From: Desulfovibrionales bacterium
Lineage (GTDB): Bacteria; Desulfobacterota; Desulfovibrionia; Desulfovibrionales; Desulfonatronaceae
Assembly (NCBI GenBank): GCA_007693505.1
Contig: REDL01000064.1
Location: 186,001 to 250,000 of the forward strand
Direction of reading: 5' to 3'
DNA length: 64,000 nucleotides
In this document: positions 36,638 to 46,967 of the stretch, one piece after another
Layout: each line of letters starts with the position of its first letter
Numbering within the stretch: the first letter of the stretch is position 1
The notes under the pieces: model-generated
What the model saw: the letters and a program-made list of their open reading frames with translations, nothing else
The model's database searches: none
What the model was told of the DNA's origin: nothing
Program-made: the position numbers and the translations under genes

Positions 36638-37051
36638 TCAACCAATTTTTCCTTTTGTTCGACAATCCGAGCAGACACCATGGAATTCCAGCCAATGGCC
36701 GGTAATTTGGAACGTCTTTTCAGCGTCAAGCATTGCCTCTTGCCGCACGGAAACCGAGGCAGCGTCTTCGGGGAGATCTCCCACCTTACCGCACTCCATG
36801 CAGCAAATATGCAGGTGTGGATCCATAGACGCATCGAAACGCATTTGGGAACCGATCTTGTCCAACTTGCGGATCAGTCCCTGTGCATGCAAATAGTCCA
36901 GATTGCGGTAGATGGTTCCGAGGCTGATGTGGGGCAATCGTCTGCGGACCATGTCGTACACTTCATCCGCGGTGGGGTGCGAGCGGGTTCCACGTAATTC
37001 TTCAAGGATAATATTACGCTGAGGCGTCAAGCGGAGACAGGTTGTCGGCAT
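36638..37051 (-). CDS. perR: Fur-family regulator, PerR-like
   Basis: 137 residues. Winged helix with SLGTIYRNLDYL recognition segment; metal-binding HLHICCMECG and CSDC for the structural zinc. Its position just before rubrerythrin and near desulfoferrodoxin fits a peroxide-sensing PerR rather than an iron-sensing Fur. A PerR box could be expected upstream of this gene or dfx, but I could not pick one out with confidence. The start codon has only a distant GGAG. Confidence 0.85.
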   Translation of the reverse strand: MPTTCLRLTPQRNIILEELRGTRSHPTADEVYDMVRRRLPHISLGTIYRNLDYLHAQGLIRKLDKIGSQMRFDASMDPHLHICCMECGKVGDLPEDAASVSVRQEAMLDAEKTFQITGHWLEFHGVCSDCRTKGKIG

Positions 37052-37386
37052 GGAAGGTTGGCACTCCGTTGTTAAGAACAGGAACTATTCCTATTTTCTG
37101 TATTGCCCTTTGTCAAGTATTTCCGACGACGTTATCAGGACAGCGTTATTTTTTCACAAATATTTAATAATTTTAATATTTTAAATTGTAGCGTATTGCG
37201 GGTGTCATCGGTAGCGGGGAATCGTTGAAATCGGTCCAGAGCACCCGTGGCTCGAGAATATGCCTGTCCTGGCAACGCTATCGAGGCAGCTTTTTGCACC
37301 GATCTCGTCATAAAAAATCCGTGATCGAACCATGCTGAATTCGATCACGGATGGATTACGCAAACTGCCGTATGACGCTGGATGGA
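37052..37386. other. intergenic region downstream of the chemoreceptor gene
   Basis: 335 bases. The part near the PerR gene (37080-37200) is AT-rich and probably holds its promoter. The other end has the chemoreceptor terminator at 37317-37352. No gene visible. Confidence 0.6.
37317..37352 (-). terminator. terminator of the chemoreceptor transcript
   Basis: Thirteen-bp perfect stem ATCCGTGATCGAA (37317-37329) and its complement (37340-37352), loop of ten bases. On the minus strand it is followed by UUUUUUAUG. Confidence 0.8.
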
Positions 37387-39399
37387 TCAACTTGCCTGGA
37401 AGCGTTTGACCAGTTCGTTCAACCGATCCGACATCCCGGCGATTTCCTGGATGCCGCGGTCTGCCTCCCGAATATCCTCGCTGTTGGCCGTGGAAAGCTG
37501 GTTGACCTGACTGATGCTTTCGTTGATTTCATCGCTGGTTACGGACTGTTGTTCCGCAGCGGTGGCGATGTTGCGGACCATGTCGGCGATGCTCTCGGAC
37601 TGCTGGACAATGGCTTGCAAGGCCTCTCCGGTGGTCAAAGCCTTCTGGGCTGTTTTTTCTACGACGGTCCTGGTTTGCTCCATTTTCCGGACCGCCTCGT
37701 GGGTGCTGGACTGGATGGTGCTGATCACGCCCTCCACCTGCTTGGTGGCCTGCATGGTCCGCTCCGCCAGCTTACGAACCTCGTCGGCGACAACAGCAAA
37801 CCCCCGTCCGGCGTCTCCGGCCCTGGCCGCCTCGATGGCCGCATTGAGGGCGAGCAGGTTGGTTTGATCGGCAATGTCGTTGATCACCCCCAGCACCTGC
37901 CCGATGTCCTCCGCCCTCTGGGCCAGGTCGTTCAAAGATTTCGCCAGTTCTTCCGTATCCTGAGCCACTTGCTTGACATCCTCCACGGTTTCCTGAACCC
38001 CTTGGCCGCCTTTTTGGGCGCTCCGAGTGGCCTGGGCCGCGGATTCGGCGGTGGAGGCTGAATTTCGGGCAATCTCGACGACAGTGGCGGTCATTTCATT
38101 CATGGCCGTGGCCGCCTGGGTGGTCTGCTCTTCCGTGTTGGCAATCCGGTCGCTGACCGTGATCATTTGGTCGGAAAGCCGGTGGGCCACGCCCCGCAAT
38201 GAACCGGCCATGTCGGTCACCTCACAGGCTACGCCCAGCAGATTCTCCTGTTGGGCTTCAATGCGGCGTTTGGCCTCTTCTTCCTGGGTCAGGTCGATCA
38301 GGACGCCAATGGCTCCGATGACCTGGCCAGTGGTGTCTCTCAGCGGAGACGTCTCCCGATAGATGGGCACTGTCCGGCCTTCCGGGTGCGTGTACTCCCG
38401 TTTGCCCTGGACCAGTTTGCCCGTACGCAGAACCTGGCCAGCTGAACCGCTACCTTGGCTCAGCCCCATCATTTCCGTGGCGGTCCGCCCCAGGACACTC
38501 TCCCTGGACTTGCCGAGAAGCTGAACAGCCTGATCGTTGATGAACTGAACATGTTCCTGATGGTCGGTCACGTACAAGGGAACGGCAATGCCCTCCAGGA
38601 CGCTTCTGTTGTACTCCAACTGATTCTGGATGCCCTGCACCATCACGCCCAAATTGTCGGCCAGCCTGGCCAACTCGTCGGAGCCGGATACCTGGAACTT
38701 GACCGAGTAGTCTCCATGGCTGATCTGCTGGCTGGCGTGGCTCAAGGCCGCGATCTTGCCGACCACGACTCTGCGCATGAACAACAGCAGGCTGCCCAGC
38801 AGGATGCCGAATCCGCCAATGGACAGGGCCGCCCCTTTGATCTGATGGTCGCGCAGTATGGCCATTTCCGCACCGACATCCTGGAACACCAGCAACGCTC
38901 CAAGTATCGGTTGCGATCTGCCGTGGCAGTGGTAACAAGAGGGATCGTTGGGGATGGACCGTAGTCGCACGTAGAGAGATGTGTCCAGGGTTTGCAGTAA
39001 CACGGCCCGGTCCGCCTGATGCAGCAATCCTTCGTCAAGCATTTCCTGGATCTGGGGGGCCTGATGCACTGAGGTCAGATCCTGGCGGATGGTATCTTGT
39101 CGCGTGGAGTAGGTGATGTTGCCCCGGAAGTCCGTTAAATAGACGTTGACGTCGGCATAGAGTTGTTCAATCTTGGCAAACTGCTCCCGGGTGGCCGTGT
39201 CGTCACCGATGAGCATCGGTTCTTCAATGGCCATTTGCAGCAAATCGGAAACTCGTGTGCCCAGGGTGTCGATCTGCCGCATGGTGTCGGTGCGTTGCCA
39301 GAAGGAATTGACAAGCAGCAGGATCAGAAAGACGGATGCGGTCAGTACGGTGACCAGCACCAGAATTTTGGCCCCCAGGGAATTGCGCAACAGGTTCAT
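37387..39399 (-). CDS. methyl-accepting chemotaxis protein with heme-type CxxCH sensor domain
   Basis: 670 residues. One membrane helix (about 11-31), a periplasmic domain, and a second helix near 188-208. The periplasmic domain ends with CYHCH (155-159), a c-type heme-binding motif, as in DcrA-like redox/oxygen chemoreceptors of sulfate reducers. Then a HAMP region, a PAS domain ([19 protein letters not shown]) and the signalling domain with [20 protein letters not shown]. No C-terminal pentapeptide for CheR. Its start lies 17 bases after a tetraheme cytochrome gene. The heme motif is intact; that heme is bound is inference. Confidence 0.9.
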   Translation of the reverse strand: MNLLRNSLGAKILVLVTVLTASVFLILLLVNSFWQRTDTMRQIDTLGTRVSDLLQMAIEEPMLIGDDTATREQFAKIEQLYADVNVYLTDFRGNITYSTRQDTIRQDLTSVHQAPQIQEMLDEGLLHQADRAVLLQTLDTSLYVRLRSIPNDPSCYHCHGRSQPILGALLVFQDVGAEMAILRDHQIKGAALSIGGFGILLGSLLLFMRRVVVGKIAALSHASQQISHGDYSVKFQVSGSDELARLADNLGVMVQGIQNQLEYNRSVLEGIAVPLYVTDHQEHVQFINDQAVQLLGKSRESVLGRTATEMMGLSQGSGSAGQVLRTGKLVQGKREYTHPEGRTVPIYRETSPLRDTTGQVIGAIGVLIDLTQEEEAKRRIEAQQENLLGVACEVTDMAGSLRGVAHRLSDQMITVSDRIANTEEQTTQAATAMNEMTATVVEIARNSASTAESAAQATRSAQKGGQGVQETVEDVKQVAQDTEELAKSLNDLAQRAEDIGQVLGVINDIADQTNLLALNAAIEAARAGDAGRGFAVVADEVRKLAERTMQATKQVEGVISTIQSSTHEAVRKMEQTRTVVEKTAQKALTTGEALQAIVQQSESIADMVRNIATAAEQQSVTSDEINESISQVNQLSTANSEDIREADRGIQEIAGMSDRLNELVKRFQAS

Positions 39400-39416
39400 A
39401 TGCGGCTTCCTCGTCT

Positions 39417-39893
39417 TCAGTGGGCACCGCTATAGATCAGCGGCTTGAAGTTAATGACCTGGACCCGCTCGTCCTCATGGCAGGGACGGCAGGTGTCCAG
39501 AGTCAGGCTGCCGATGATGTCGTCCGGGTGGCCGGTTACGACATGCACCGAACCTGGTCCATGGCACCCCTCGCAGCCTACGTGACCCAGTTCCGGGGTT
39601 TCCTCAAAACTGCGAAATCCGCCAGGCCGGCCATATCCGGTGGTGTGGCACTCGAAGCATTCCCGGAGTTCCTCCGGTGTCAGCTTGGGGGCCATTAATC
39701 GGACGCTATGGTCGGACTTGGCCTTGTTGGCGTGTTCCGTGAACCGTTCGTACTCGCCTGGATGACAGTCCGCGCATTCCGCGGAGCCGACGTATCTCGC
39801 CTCACTGGGAACCTGGGCGCCGATGATCAGCGGGGCAAGAAAGGCCAGTGCGAACCAGAGGACAATGGTGATCCCCAACGCTGTTCGTCGCAT
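39417..39893 (-). CDS. periplasmic tetraheme cytochrome c
   Basis: 158 residues with a signal peptide (hydrophobic 8-26) and four CxxCH motifs: CADCH, CFECH, CEGCH and CRPCH, spaced like cytochrome c554/multiheme c-type families rather than cytochrome c3. Extra His residues available as distal ligands. First gene of a two-gene operon with the heme-bearing chemoreceptor, so it may supply electrons or a redox signal to it; it could also be a simple electron carrier. Confidence 0.9.
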   Translation of the reverse strand: MRRTALGITIVLWFALAFLAPLIIGAQVPSEARYVGSAECADCHPGEYERFTEHANKAKSDHSVRLMAPKLTPEELRECFECHTTGYGRPGGFRSFEETPELGHVGCEGCHGPGSVHVVTGHPDDIIGSLTLDTCRPCHEDERVQVINFKPLIYSGAH

Positions 39894-40074
39894 TGTCGCC
39901 TCCCATTTCGATGTTGCGTTGTTACCGGGCAGGAGGTCAGTCGGTCTGACGACTGTCTATCCGTAAACCCAACATACAAAAATGTATGACACAAGTGTTC
40001 AACAACCAAGATTTCCTTGACATTATTGTATCTATTCTAGCCACTCTTTGTGAAAAAAGCAACGTAGGAGGAAA

Positions 40075-40851
40075 TTATTGGGAACTGATCCAGGGAGCCA
40101 GGAAATCACCAACCGTTCCGGTGGAATCAATATGTCGAATCAACGCACTGCCCATCACGACGCCGTCCACGACGGATTCCACTCCTTGAAGCTGACTTGG
40201 CGCGTGCAGACCAAAGCCAAGAGCCAGGGGGATGGGAAAGATCTGTTTGGCCTGGGTCAGGGCGTCTTGGAGTTGTTCCGGTAATGTTTCCCGGACGCCG
40301 GTGGTGCCCATGACCGAGACAAAATAGACGAATCCAGTGGCCTTCTCGGCATGGGCCCGCAATCGTTCCGGGCTGCTGTTCAAGCCGACCAACGGAATCA
40401 GGTCGACTCCATGCTCCTGGAGCAGTTTGCGCGGCCCGTCACTTTCCTCCAAAGGCAGGTCGGCGATGATCAGGCCGTTAGCTCCAGCCCGGGCCGCGTC
40501 ACGGGCCAGCTTGTCCATGCCGTACTGCAGAAAGGGGTTCATATAACCCATAAGCACGATTCCCGCCTGGATTGTCGGACGCCGTCGGGTCAGTTCCTCC
40601 AGAATCCAGGCCAGGGTGACGTTCTGTTTCAGGCAGCACAACGCCGCCTGTTCCACAACCGGCCCGTCAGCCACGGGATCGGAAAAAGGGATGCCGATCT
40701 CAATGATATCCGCCCCTGCGGCGTCCAGGTCAGCAATGTGCTTCCAGAAGGCCTCTTTGGTCGGGTAACCGGCGGGCAAATAGGGCATCACGGCCTTGCG
40801 GCCCTGGGCCAGGGCGTTGGTGATTTTATCGGTCAAATGGCTTGTAGACAT
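40075..40851 (-). CDS. trpA: tryptophan synthase alpha chain
   Basis: 258 residues. IEIGIPFSDPVADGP holds the catalytic Glu and Asp; GFVYFVSVMGTTG and ALGFGLHAPSQ form the phosphate end of the barrel. It cleaves indole-3-glycerol phosphate to indole, which tunnels to TrpB. The ATG at 40851 has a GGAG site; the frame extends to 40947 without support. Last gene of the supraoperon. Confidence 0.95.
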   Translation of the reverse strand: MSTSHLTDKITNALAQGRKAVMPYLPAGYPTKEAFWKHIADLDAAGADIIEIGIPFSDPVADGPVVEQAALCCLKQNVTLAWILEELTRRRPTIQAGIVLMGYMNPFLQYGMDKLARDAARAGANGLIIADLPLEESDGPRKLLQEHGVDLIPLVGLNSSPERLRAHAEKATGFVYFVSVMGTTGVRETLPEQLQDALTQAKQIFPIPLALGFGLHAPSQLQGVESVVDGVVMGSALIRHIDSTGTVGDFLAPWISSQ

Positions 40852-40976
40852 TAGGGTTCTCCGGGAAGGTAAGATGAGTGGGTATTCAGAAGTCAGGATG
40901 GCAGAAATCAGAGAGAAGAAAGCTGTTGGGGTTAACTCGTAAGCCAAGTTGCCCTTCAGGTCTCACGTCTCAGCCT

Positions 40977-42155
40977 TCAGCCCTCTCTTTTCAACAGCGC
41001 TTGCCGGACGATCTCCAGATCCTTGTCACCGCGACCGGAGAGACAGACGACCACATTGGCGTTCCGCGGCAGGGTCCCGGCGAGTTTCAGGGCATAGGCC
41101 AGGGCGTGGGAGCTTTCCAGGGCCGGGAGGATGCCTTCGGTGCGGGCCAGGCGCATGAATCCGGCCAGGGCCTGATCGTCGGTCACGCAAACGTATTGGG
41201 CACGGCCCAGAGCCTGGAGATGGGCGTGTTCCGGGCCAACGCCCGGGTAGTCCAGGCCTGGTGCCAGGGAGTGGGAGGCCAGGATCTGGCCTTCGACGGT
41301 TTGGAGCAATTTGGTCATGGTTCCGTGCAGCACCCCGGTCGTTCCGGTGGACAACGTGGCGGAATGGCAACAGCCCGGCGAGCCGTCTCCGGCAGCCTCA
41401 ACGCCGATCAAGGTCACCTGCGCATGGGGCACGAAGGCATGGAACATGCCGATGGCGTTGGAGCCGCCGCCCACGCAAGCCACGACCTGTTCCGGCAGTC
41501 GTCCGACTCGCCTTTGGAATTGATCAAGAGCCTCCCGGCCGATCACGGCCTGCAGTTCGCGGACGAGCAATGGGAAGGGATGCGGTCCTACGGCCGACCC
41601 CAGGCAATAGTGGGTATTGCCTTGTTCGGCGATCCAATGGCGCATGGCCGCGTTGATGGCGTCTTTCAGGGTCCGGCTGCCGGAGTCCACAGGGCGGACC
41701 GTCGCGCCCAAAAGCTCCATGCGCTGGACATTATGCGCCTGGCGAACCACATCCTCGGCGCCCATGTAGACGATGCACTCCAGTCCCAGCAGGGCCGCGG
41801 CCGTGGCCGTGGCCACCCCATGCTGCCCGGCCCCGGTCTCGGCCACCAGCCTGGTCTTGCCCATGTGCTTGGCCAGCAGGGCCTGGCCCACGGTGTTGTT
41901 GATCTTGTGCGCACCGGTATGGGCCAGATCTTCCCGTTTCAGCCAGAGCCCGAAGCCAAGCTCCCGGGAAAGATTGGCGCAGTGATACAGAGCCGTGGGC
42001 CGACCCACGAAATGCGTCAGCAGGTCAGTCAGCTCCCGCTGAAATGGCTCACCGGCCATGATCCGTTCCATGGCTTCCTCCAGTTCCAGCAGCGGCGGCA
42101 TGAGCAGTTCCGGGGCAAAGCGCCCCCCGAAATCGCCGAAATATCCTTTTTGCAT
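40977..42155 (-). CDS. trpB: tryptophan synthase beta chain
   Basis: 392 residues. The PLP lysine is in [12 protein letters not shown], and the phosphate-binding loop is [10 protein letters not shown]. It joins indole and serine to make tryptophan. The ATG at 42155 has a GAGG site and gives the standard [13 protein letters not shown] start; the frame extends to 42242. The TrpB1 (not TrpB2) signature is consistent with an adjacent TrpA. Confidence 0.95.
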   Translation of the reverse strand: MQKGYFGDFGGRFAPELLMPPLLELEEAMERIMAGEPFQRELTDLLTHFVGRPTALYHCANLSRELGFGLWLKREDLAHTGAHKINNTVGQALLAKHMGKTRLVAETGAGQHGVATATAAALLGLECIVYMGAEDVVRQAHNVQRMELLGATVRPVDSGSRTLKDAINAAMRHWIAEQGNTHYCLGSAVGPHPFPLLVRELQAVIGREALDQFQRRVGRLPEQVVACVGGGSNAIGMFHAFVPHAQVTLIGVEAAGDGSPGCCHSATLSTGTTGVLHGTMTKLLQTVEGQILASHSLAPGLDYPGVGPEHAHLQALGRAQYVCVTDDQALAGFMRLARTEGILPALESSHALAYALKLAGTLPRNANVVVCLSGRGDKDLEIVRQALLKREG

Positions 42156-42317
42156 ATGATGTTCCTCAGTGTTTCTGGTGTTGGGGTTCCTGAATGAGCC
42201 GTAAGTCGTTCCGCTGGTTGTCGTGATCTCCCCGGCCCGCAATCCTCATCGCAATCCGAGGTAAAAGCAGTCATGTTCACATACCCGCCGGTTTTGCATA
42301 AATGCTTTCGATATCGA

Positions 42318-43013
42318 TCAGGATTGCGATTTCGATAGCAATTTGGACAACCGGCTGGGAGTGGCCATGATACGGTCCATGACCGTACGCAGCTTTTCGG
42401 GACTTTTTTGTCCCGGAGCTTCTTCCACCCCGGAATTGAGATCCACGCCCCAGGGGCGGCAGGCGTGCAGGGCTCCCTGGATGTTGTCCGGTCCCAGGCC
42501 CCCGGCCAGGAGCCAGGGCCGGGGAAAGTTCAACCGGGCCAGGGCCGGGAACTCCAGGCTGACCCCGTGACCGCCCACCGAGGTTCCGGCGTCCAAAAGC
42601 AGGGCCCGGCAGGATGATGCAAAGGCGGCCAATTCCTTTTGCAGGGCAGTGAGGTCTGGATAGCGCCGGGGCCAGAAGACCCGGATCACGCGCTCCGGGC
42701 CGACCTGTTCGCAGAAGCGTTGGTCCTGATCGCCGTGAAGCTGGGCCAAGTCCAGTCCGGCCTGGTTCATGATCTCCCGGACCTCTTCCGCTGACTGGAG
42801 CACGAAAACACCGACCCGCACGGCCCGGCCCCGGGGCAGGGACGCGACCTGATCCGGGGTCACGTTCCTGGAACTGGGCGGATAGAAGATGAAGCCGGTC
42901 CAGTGCACCCCCAGTTTTTCGCAAAGCAGGGTATCTTCTGGGCGGCGCAGGCCGCAGACCTTGACCAGGGGGGCGTTGCCGCGCGCATCGTTTTGGGGGA
43001 GCGGCTCAGCCAT
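42318..43013 (-). CDS. trpF: phosphoribosylanthranilate isomerase
   Basis: 231 residues. VKVCGLRRPED at the start and LLDAGTSVGGHG, LAGGLGPDNI and VDLNSGVEEAPG are standard. Its start overlaps the trpC stop by 8 bases. A 162-base spacer separates it from trpB, larger than other joints here; it contains an ATCGAAAT-type micro-repeat. Confidence 0.93.
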   Translation of the reverse strand: MAEPLPQNDARGNAPLVKVCGLRRPEDTLLCEKLGVHWTGFIFYPPSSRNVTPDQVASLPRGRAVRVGVFVLQSAEEVREIMNQAGLDLAQLHGDQDQRFCEQVGPERVIRVFWPRRYPDLTALQKELAAFASSCRALLLDAGTSVGGHGVSLEFPALARLNFPRPWLLAGGLGPDNIQGALHACRPWGVDLNSGVEEAPGQKSPEKLRTVMDRIMATPSRLSKLLSKSQS

Positions 43014-43794
43014 GGATTGGTTCCTTGGGCATGGCCCGGAGCAGTTCGGCCAGGGCCTGGCCTGGGTCAGGCTCCTGCATCAGCCGGGAGCCGATGAGCA
43101 GTCCGTGATAGCCTGCATCCCGCATCCGGACCATGTCCTCAGCCGAATGCATGCCGCTGGCACTGATCCATACTTCTCCTTTGTTCCGGAAGCGAATCAG
43201 ATCCAGGGAGATGCGCAGGTCTGTGGTCAATCGGTCCAGGTCCCGGTTGTTGACCTGAATCAAGGATGAGCCCCCGGCCTGGGCTTTGTCCAGGTCGGCG
43301 CGGTCAAAGACTTCCACCACGGCTTCCAAGGCATATTCCCGGCATGTGGCGAGCATGGACTCCAGCTCGCTATTGGAGAGCATCCGGGCGATGAGCAGCA
43401 GGGCTGCGGCCGGGGTGGCCGCGGTCCGGCGGACCTGCACGGGGTGCAGGAGGAAGTCCTTGCGCAGCAGGGGCAGACCGGGGTTGGCCATTACCTGGAG
43501 AAAATCCAGGCTGCCATGGAAATAGGTTTCCTCGGTGAGCACGGACAGGGCAGTTGCCCCGGCCCGGGCATACCCGGCGGCGGCCTGGCTGGGGGGCCAG
43601 TGTGCATTGATCAGTCCACGACTGGGCGACGCCCGTTTGTATTCCGCGATCACCGCTCCCGGGGCCTGGTGCCGCAGGGCCTGGATCAGGGACGGACGCG
43701 GTCCAGAGAAGGGGGGCGGCAACTGCCCCGTCCTTTCCTGATCCAGCAGGGCTTGGATTTCGGCCTGTTTAGCCTGGCGAAATCGTTCAAGCAT
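43006..43794 (-). CDS. trpC: indole-3-glycerol phosphate synthase
   Basis: 262 residues. VIAEYKRASPSRG, LRKDFLLHPVQV, LLIARML and EVFDRADLDKA are all family landmarks with catalytic Lys and Glu residues. The ATG at 43794 lies inside the last codons of trpD (8-base overlap); longer starts to 43914 would run far into trpD. It makes indole-glycerol phosphate from CdRP. Confidence 0.95.
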   Translation of the reverse strand: MLERFRQAKQAEIQALLDQERTGQLPPPFSGPRPSLIQALRHQAPGAVIAEYKRASPSRGLINAHWPPSQAAAGYARAGATALSVLTEETYFHGSLDFLQVMANPGLPLLRKDFLLHPVQVRRTAATPAAALLLIARMLSNSELESMLATCREYALEAVVEVFDRADLDKAQAGGSSLIQVNNRDLDRLTTDLRISLDLIRFRNKGEVWISASGMHSAEDMVRMRDAGYHGLLIGSRLMQEPDPGQALAELLRAMPKEPIHG

Positions 43795-44848
43795 GAGGGC
43801 CACCTTCCAGGCCGTCTTGAAAGCCGCCCTGAAAGCTGCTTCGGGCGTTTCCGTGGAGCACGTGGCTGCTGACGCCCTGCCGGACCGCGCTTCGGGCCGA
43901 TTCCGCGCATTCAATGAGTCGCCTGCCCGGTTCCAGGAGATAGAGGCAGGCCGCCAGGTTCAGGGCCACCATCTGGACCATGGCCTCCGGTCCCTTGCCG
44001 GCCAGGATCTCCTGCAGCACACCCACGGCATGGGCCTTGTCCCGGACCGCGACGTCTTCCGGGTTGTGGCGGGTGAAGCCCAGTTTCTCGGGGTTCACGG
44101 CCGTCTTTTCCATGATGCCGTCCGCGACCAGATAGCAGCGGGCCGGGCCGAATGTGGTCAGCTCGTCGAACCCCCCGGCACCGTGCACCACCAAGGCCCG
44201 TTCCACACCGGTGAGCAGCAGGGCTTCGGCCATGATGAACAGGGTATCCGGATGGCCGACGCCGATGAGCTGATGGGTGGGCCGGGCCGGGTTGAGCAAC
44301 GGCCCCATCAGGTTGAACAGGGTGCGGATGCCCAGTTCGCGGCGTACGGGCATGATGTGCCGGAAGGCCGGGTGGTAGGCCGGGGCAAAGAGAAAGACGA
44401 ACTTGCGGGCGGCCAGTTTGGCAGCCACCTCCCCAGGGTTCGTTTCCAGGGGAACGCCCAGGGCCTCCAGCACGTCCGCACTGCCGCAGGAGGAGGATAC
44501 GGCCCGGTTGCCGTGCTTGACCACCTGGTAGCCCATTTCGGCCAGAAACAGGGCCACGGCCGTGGAGCAGTTGAAGCTGTTGGCGTTGTCCCCGCCCGTG
44601 CCGCAGGTGTCGATGCGCACCCCGGAAAGCCCGGGTATGTCCAGGGCATGGGCCAGACCGGCTCGCACCCCGGCGGCCAGGTCCGTGGAGTCCTCGCCCT
44701 TGACCCGCAGGCCCATCAGAAAGGCTCCGGCCTGGGCTGGGGCCAATTCTCCATTGAGCAGGGCATGAAACATGTGATCGGCCTGAATGTCGCTCAGGGA
44801 GCGTCTTTGGGCCAACTGCTCGAGAATATCGCTGGTACGCGGGGTCAT
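43787..44848 (-). CDS. trpD: anthranilate phosphoribosyltransferase
   Basis: 353 residues. Glycine-rich DTCGTGGDNANSFNCST binds PRPP, KHGNRAVSSSCGSADVLE binds substrate, and NLMGPLLNPA follows. The ATG at 44848 overlaps the trpG stop by 4 bases and has an AAAGGAG site. Not fused to TrpG here, unlike in enteric bacteria. Confidence 0.95.
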   Translation of the reverse strand: MTPRTSDILEQLAQRRSLSDIQADHMFHALLNGELAPAQAGAFLMGLRVKGEDSTDLAAGVRAGLAHALDIPGLSGVRIDTCGTGGDNANSFNCSTAVALFLAEMGYQVVKHGNRAVSSSCGSADVLEALGVPLETNPGEVAAKLAARKFVFLFAPAYHPAFRHIMPVRRELGIRTLFNLMGPLLNPARPTHQLIGVGHPDTLFIMAEALLLTGVERALVVHGAGGFDELTTFGPARCYLVADGIMEKTAVNPEKLGFTRHNPEDVAVRDKAHAVGVLQEILAGKGPEAMVQMVALNLAACLYLLEPGRRLIECAESARSAVRQGVSSHVLHGNARSSFQGGFQDGLEGGPHA

Positions 44849-45447
44849 TGTCCGCTCCTTTGCGGCATGTCTGGGGTGACATGCATCTGGAGAAAGTTCC
44901 GCAGCAAGGCCGGACCGTCCGGGGTCAAAATGGACTCCGGGTGGAACTGGACCCCGGCCCAGGGTCGATCCTTGTAGCAAAGCCCCATGACTTCGCCTTC
45001 GTCGGTCCAGGCCGTGCGCTCCAGCAGATTTGGTGCCTCTTCCACCCGGACCAGCAGGGAGTGGTAGCGCCCACATTCCATGGGTTGCGGCATGCCGGTA
45101 AACAGCCCTTCGCCGGTATGTCGGACCTGGGAGGTCTTGCCGTGCATGATGCGCTCACCAACGACCACCGAGGCCCCGGCATGGCTCCCAAGGATCTGGT
45201 GGCCCAGGCAGATGCCCAGCACCGGGGTTGTGGTCGGCAACCGTTTCAGGAACTCCAGGCAGTGTCCGGCCAGCTCGGGGCGGCTCGGCCCCGGGGAGAT
45301 CACTACGGCCCGCAGGCCGGAACCGGCAGCCAGTTCCAGCAATTCCGGCTGGTCGTTGCGCACGACGTGCGGAAATTCACCCAGGACCTGAAAAGCCTGG
45401 ACCAGGTTGAAGGTGAACGAGTCGTAGTTATCGATAAGTAAAAACAT
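44845..45447 (-). CDS. trpG: anthranilate synthase component II (glutamine amidotransferase)
   Basis: 200 residues. Class I amidotransferase: LLIDNYDSFTFN, VVISPGPSRP, catalytic Cys in GICLGHQ, and GVQFHPESI with His and Glu. It supplies ammonia to TrpE. The ATG at 45447 lies within trpE (20-base overlap) and has a GGGAGG site. Confidence 0.95.
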   Translation of the reverse strand: MFLLIDNYDSFTFNLVQAFQVLGEFPHVVRNDQPELLELAAGSGLRAVVISPGPSRPELAGHCLEFLKRLPTTTPVLGICLGHQILGSHAGASVVVGERIMHGKTSQVRHTGEGLFTGMPQPMECGRYHSLLVRVEEAPNLLERTAWTDEGEVMGLCYKDRPWAGVQFHPESILTPDGPALLRNFLQMHVTPDMPQRSGQ

Positions 45448-46858
45448 CGCTGCCTCCCTGCCGGCTGAAAGCCTCGAAGAGCACCCGGGCCTTGTTGTGG
45501 CATTCCTGCCATTCCTTGTGCGGATCGGAGTCGTGGACAATCCCGGCCCCGGCCTGAAAATGCACCTGCCCGTCGCGGACCCAGAGGCTGCGGATGGTAA
45601 TGCCCGTATCCAAATTGACAGCGTCGCGCTCCGGACCCTCGGCCGGATTCAGGCCCAGCCAGCCCACGGCTCCGGCATACGGCCCCCGGGGCAGCCCTTC
45701 TTCCTCGGCGATGATTTCCATGGCCCGGATCTTGGGAGCGCCGCTGACCGTCCCGGCGGGGAAGGTGGCCTGGAGCACGTCCAGGGCGTCCTTGCCCTGG
45801 GCCAGTTGCGCCTGGACATAGGACGTCATGTGCATCACGTGCGAGAACCGCTCCACCTGCATGTACTTTTCCACGCTCACCGAGCCCGGAGCGGCGATCC
45901 GCCCCAGGTCGTTGCGGCCCAGATCCACGAGCATCACGTGCTCGGCCCGTTCCTTGGGATCAGCCAGGAGTTCCTCAGCCAGCTCCCGGTCCCGGCTTTC
46001 GGTTTCCCCCCGGAGGCGGGTGCCGGCAATGGGCCGTGATTGGAGTTCGCCGCCCTGGCAGCGGACCAGCAGTTCCGGTGAGGAGCCCAGCAGGGTCAAT
46101 CGGGGCAAGCGCATGAAGAACATGTAGGGCGAGGGGTTGATTTGGCGTAAGCGGCGGTAAAGCACAAAGGGCTCACCAGAGAACGGGGCTTCGAACCGGG
46201 TGGAGAGCACGGTCTGGATGACCTCTCCGGTGCGGATCAGCTCCTTGGTCCGGCGGACCCGCTCCATGAACTCCTCGGCTTCGGGTATGTGGCGGACTTG
46301 GCCCATCACTGGTGGCTCATCCGGAGCGCTTTGCTGCAGTTCATCCACGCCGTTGCGTTCCGGGTCCAGGCTGAGCACGCAGCAGCGATGGTGCAAATGG
46401 TCGAACAGAGCCACCCGTCCGGGCAGGACCAGGCAGGCGTCGGACTGACTCAGGGGGAGGTGATCGGCCAGCTTGGGTTCGAGAAGTCCGGCCATGCCAT
46501 AGCCAAAATACCCGTAAAGACCCCGAGCCAGGGCCGGCAGTTCAGCGAATTCATCCTGGGGAGTGATTCGCAGGGTGTCCAGGACTTTGCGCAGGGCCGG
46601 GACAAATGGTTCGCTGTTCAGTTTTTCCAGGGGAGTGAGGCGCGGATCCTGGCACTGGACATCCATGCATCCTTCCCGGCAGCTGAGTCGCAACCGGAAA
46701 TCCCAGGCAATCAGGCTGTAGCGGCCCAGGCGCCCGTCCACTTCCGCGCTTTCCAGCAGGATGCCTTGTCGTTTGCCCACCAGTCCCAGGAACAGGCTGA
46801 TGGGGGTCTGCACGTCCGCTGCCAGCCATTGGCCGGTTTGGGACAGGTTGATTGACAT
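45428..46858 (-). CDS. trpE: anthranilate synthase component I
   Basis: 476 residues. N-terminal LLESAEVDGRLGRYS contains the LLES-type tryptophan feedback site. The chorismate-binding core has PIAGTRLRGET, DLGRNDLGRI and GAVGWLG. The ATG at 46858 has AAAGGAG, and the frame continues upstream only through the attenuator region. First of the seven trp genes and preceded by a terminator hairpin at 46899-46931, so its expression is probably attenuated. Confidence 0.95.
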   Translation of the reverse strand: MSINLSQTGQWLAADVQTPISLFLGLVGKRQGILLESAEVDGRLGRYSLIAWDFRLRLSCREGCMDVQCQDPRLTPLEKLNSEPFVPALRKVLDTLRITPQDEFAELPALARGLYGYFGYGMAGLLEPKLADHLPLSQSDACLVLPGRVALFDHLHHRCCVLSLDPERNGVDELQQSAPDEPPVMGQVRHIPEAEEFMERVRRTKELIRTGEVIQTVLSTRFEAPFSGEPFVLYRRLRQINPSPYMFFMRLPRLTLLGSSPELLVRCQGGELQSRPIAGTRLRGETESRDRELAEELLADPKERAEHVMLVDLGRNDLGRIAAPGSVSVEKYMQVERFSHVMHMTSYVQAQLAQGKDALDVLQATFPAGTVSGAPKIRAMEIIAEEEGLPRGPYAGAVGWLGLNPAEGPERDAVNLDTGITIRSLWVRDGQVHFQAGAGIVHDSDPHKEWQECHNKARVLFEAFSRQGGSDVFTYR

Positions 46859-46898
46859 GGTGACTCCTTTGCAGTGTCTGCGTTCGTGGTTCACGAAA

Positions 46899-46931
46899 AA
46901 AAGCCGCCTTCCTGGAGGGGAGGCGGCTTTT
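46899..46931 (-). terminator. intrinsic terminator in the tyrA-trpE spacer (candidate trp attenuator)
   Basis: Eleven-bp stem AAAAGCCGCCT (46899-46909) and its complement (46921-46931), then seven U on the minus strand. It lies in the 109-base spacer before trpE. The loop contains TCCTGGAG's complement (46910-46917), which can pair with 46958-46965 just after the tyrA stop; that region can alternatively form a 7-bp hairpin (46935-46941 with 46955-46961). Confidence 0.8.
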
Positions 46932-46967
46932 CGGGGAGCGCGGCATAGTGACTTGCGCTCCAGGATT

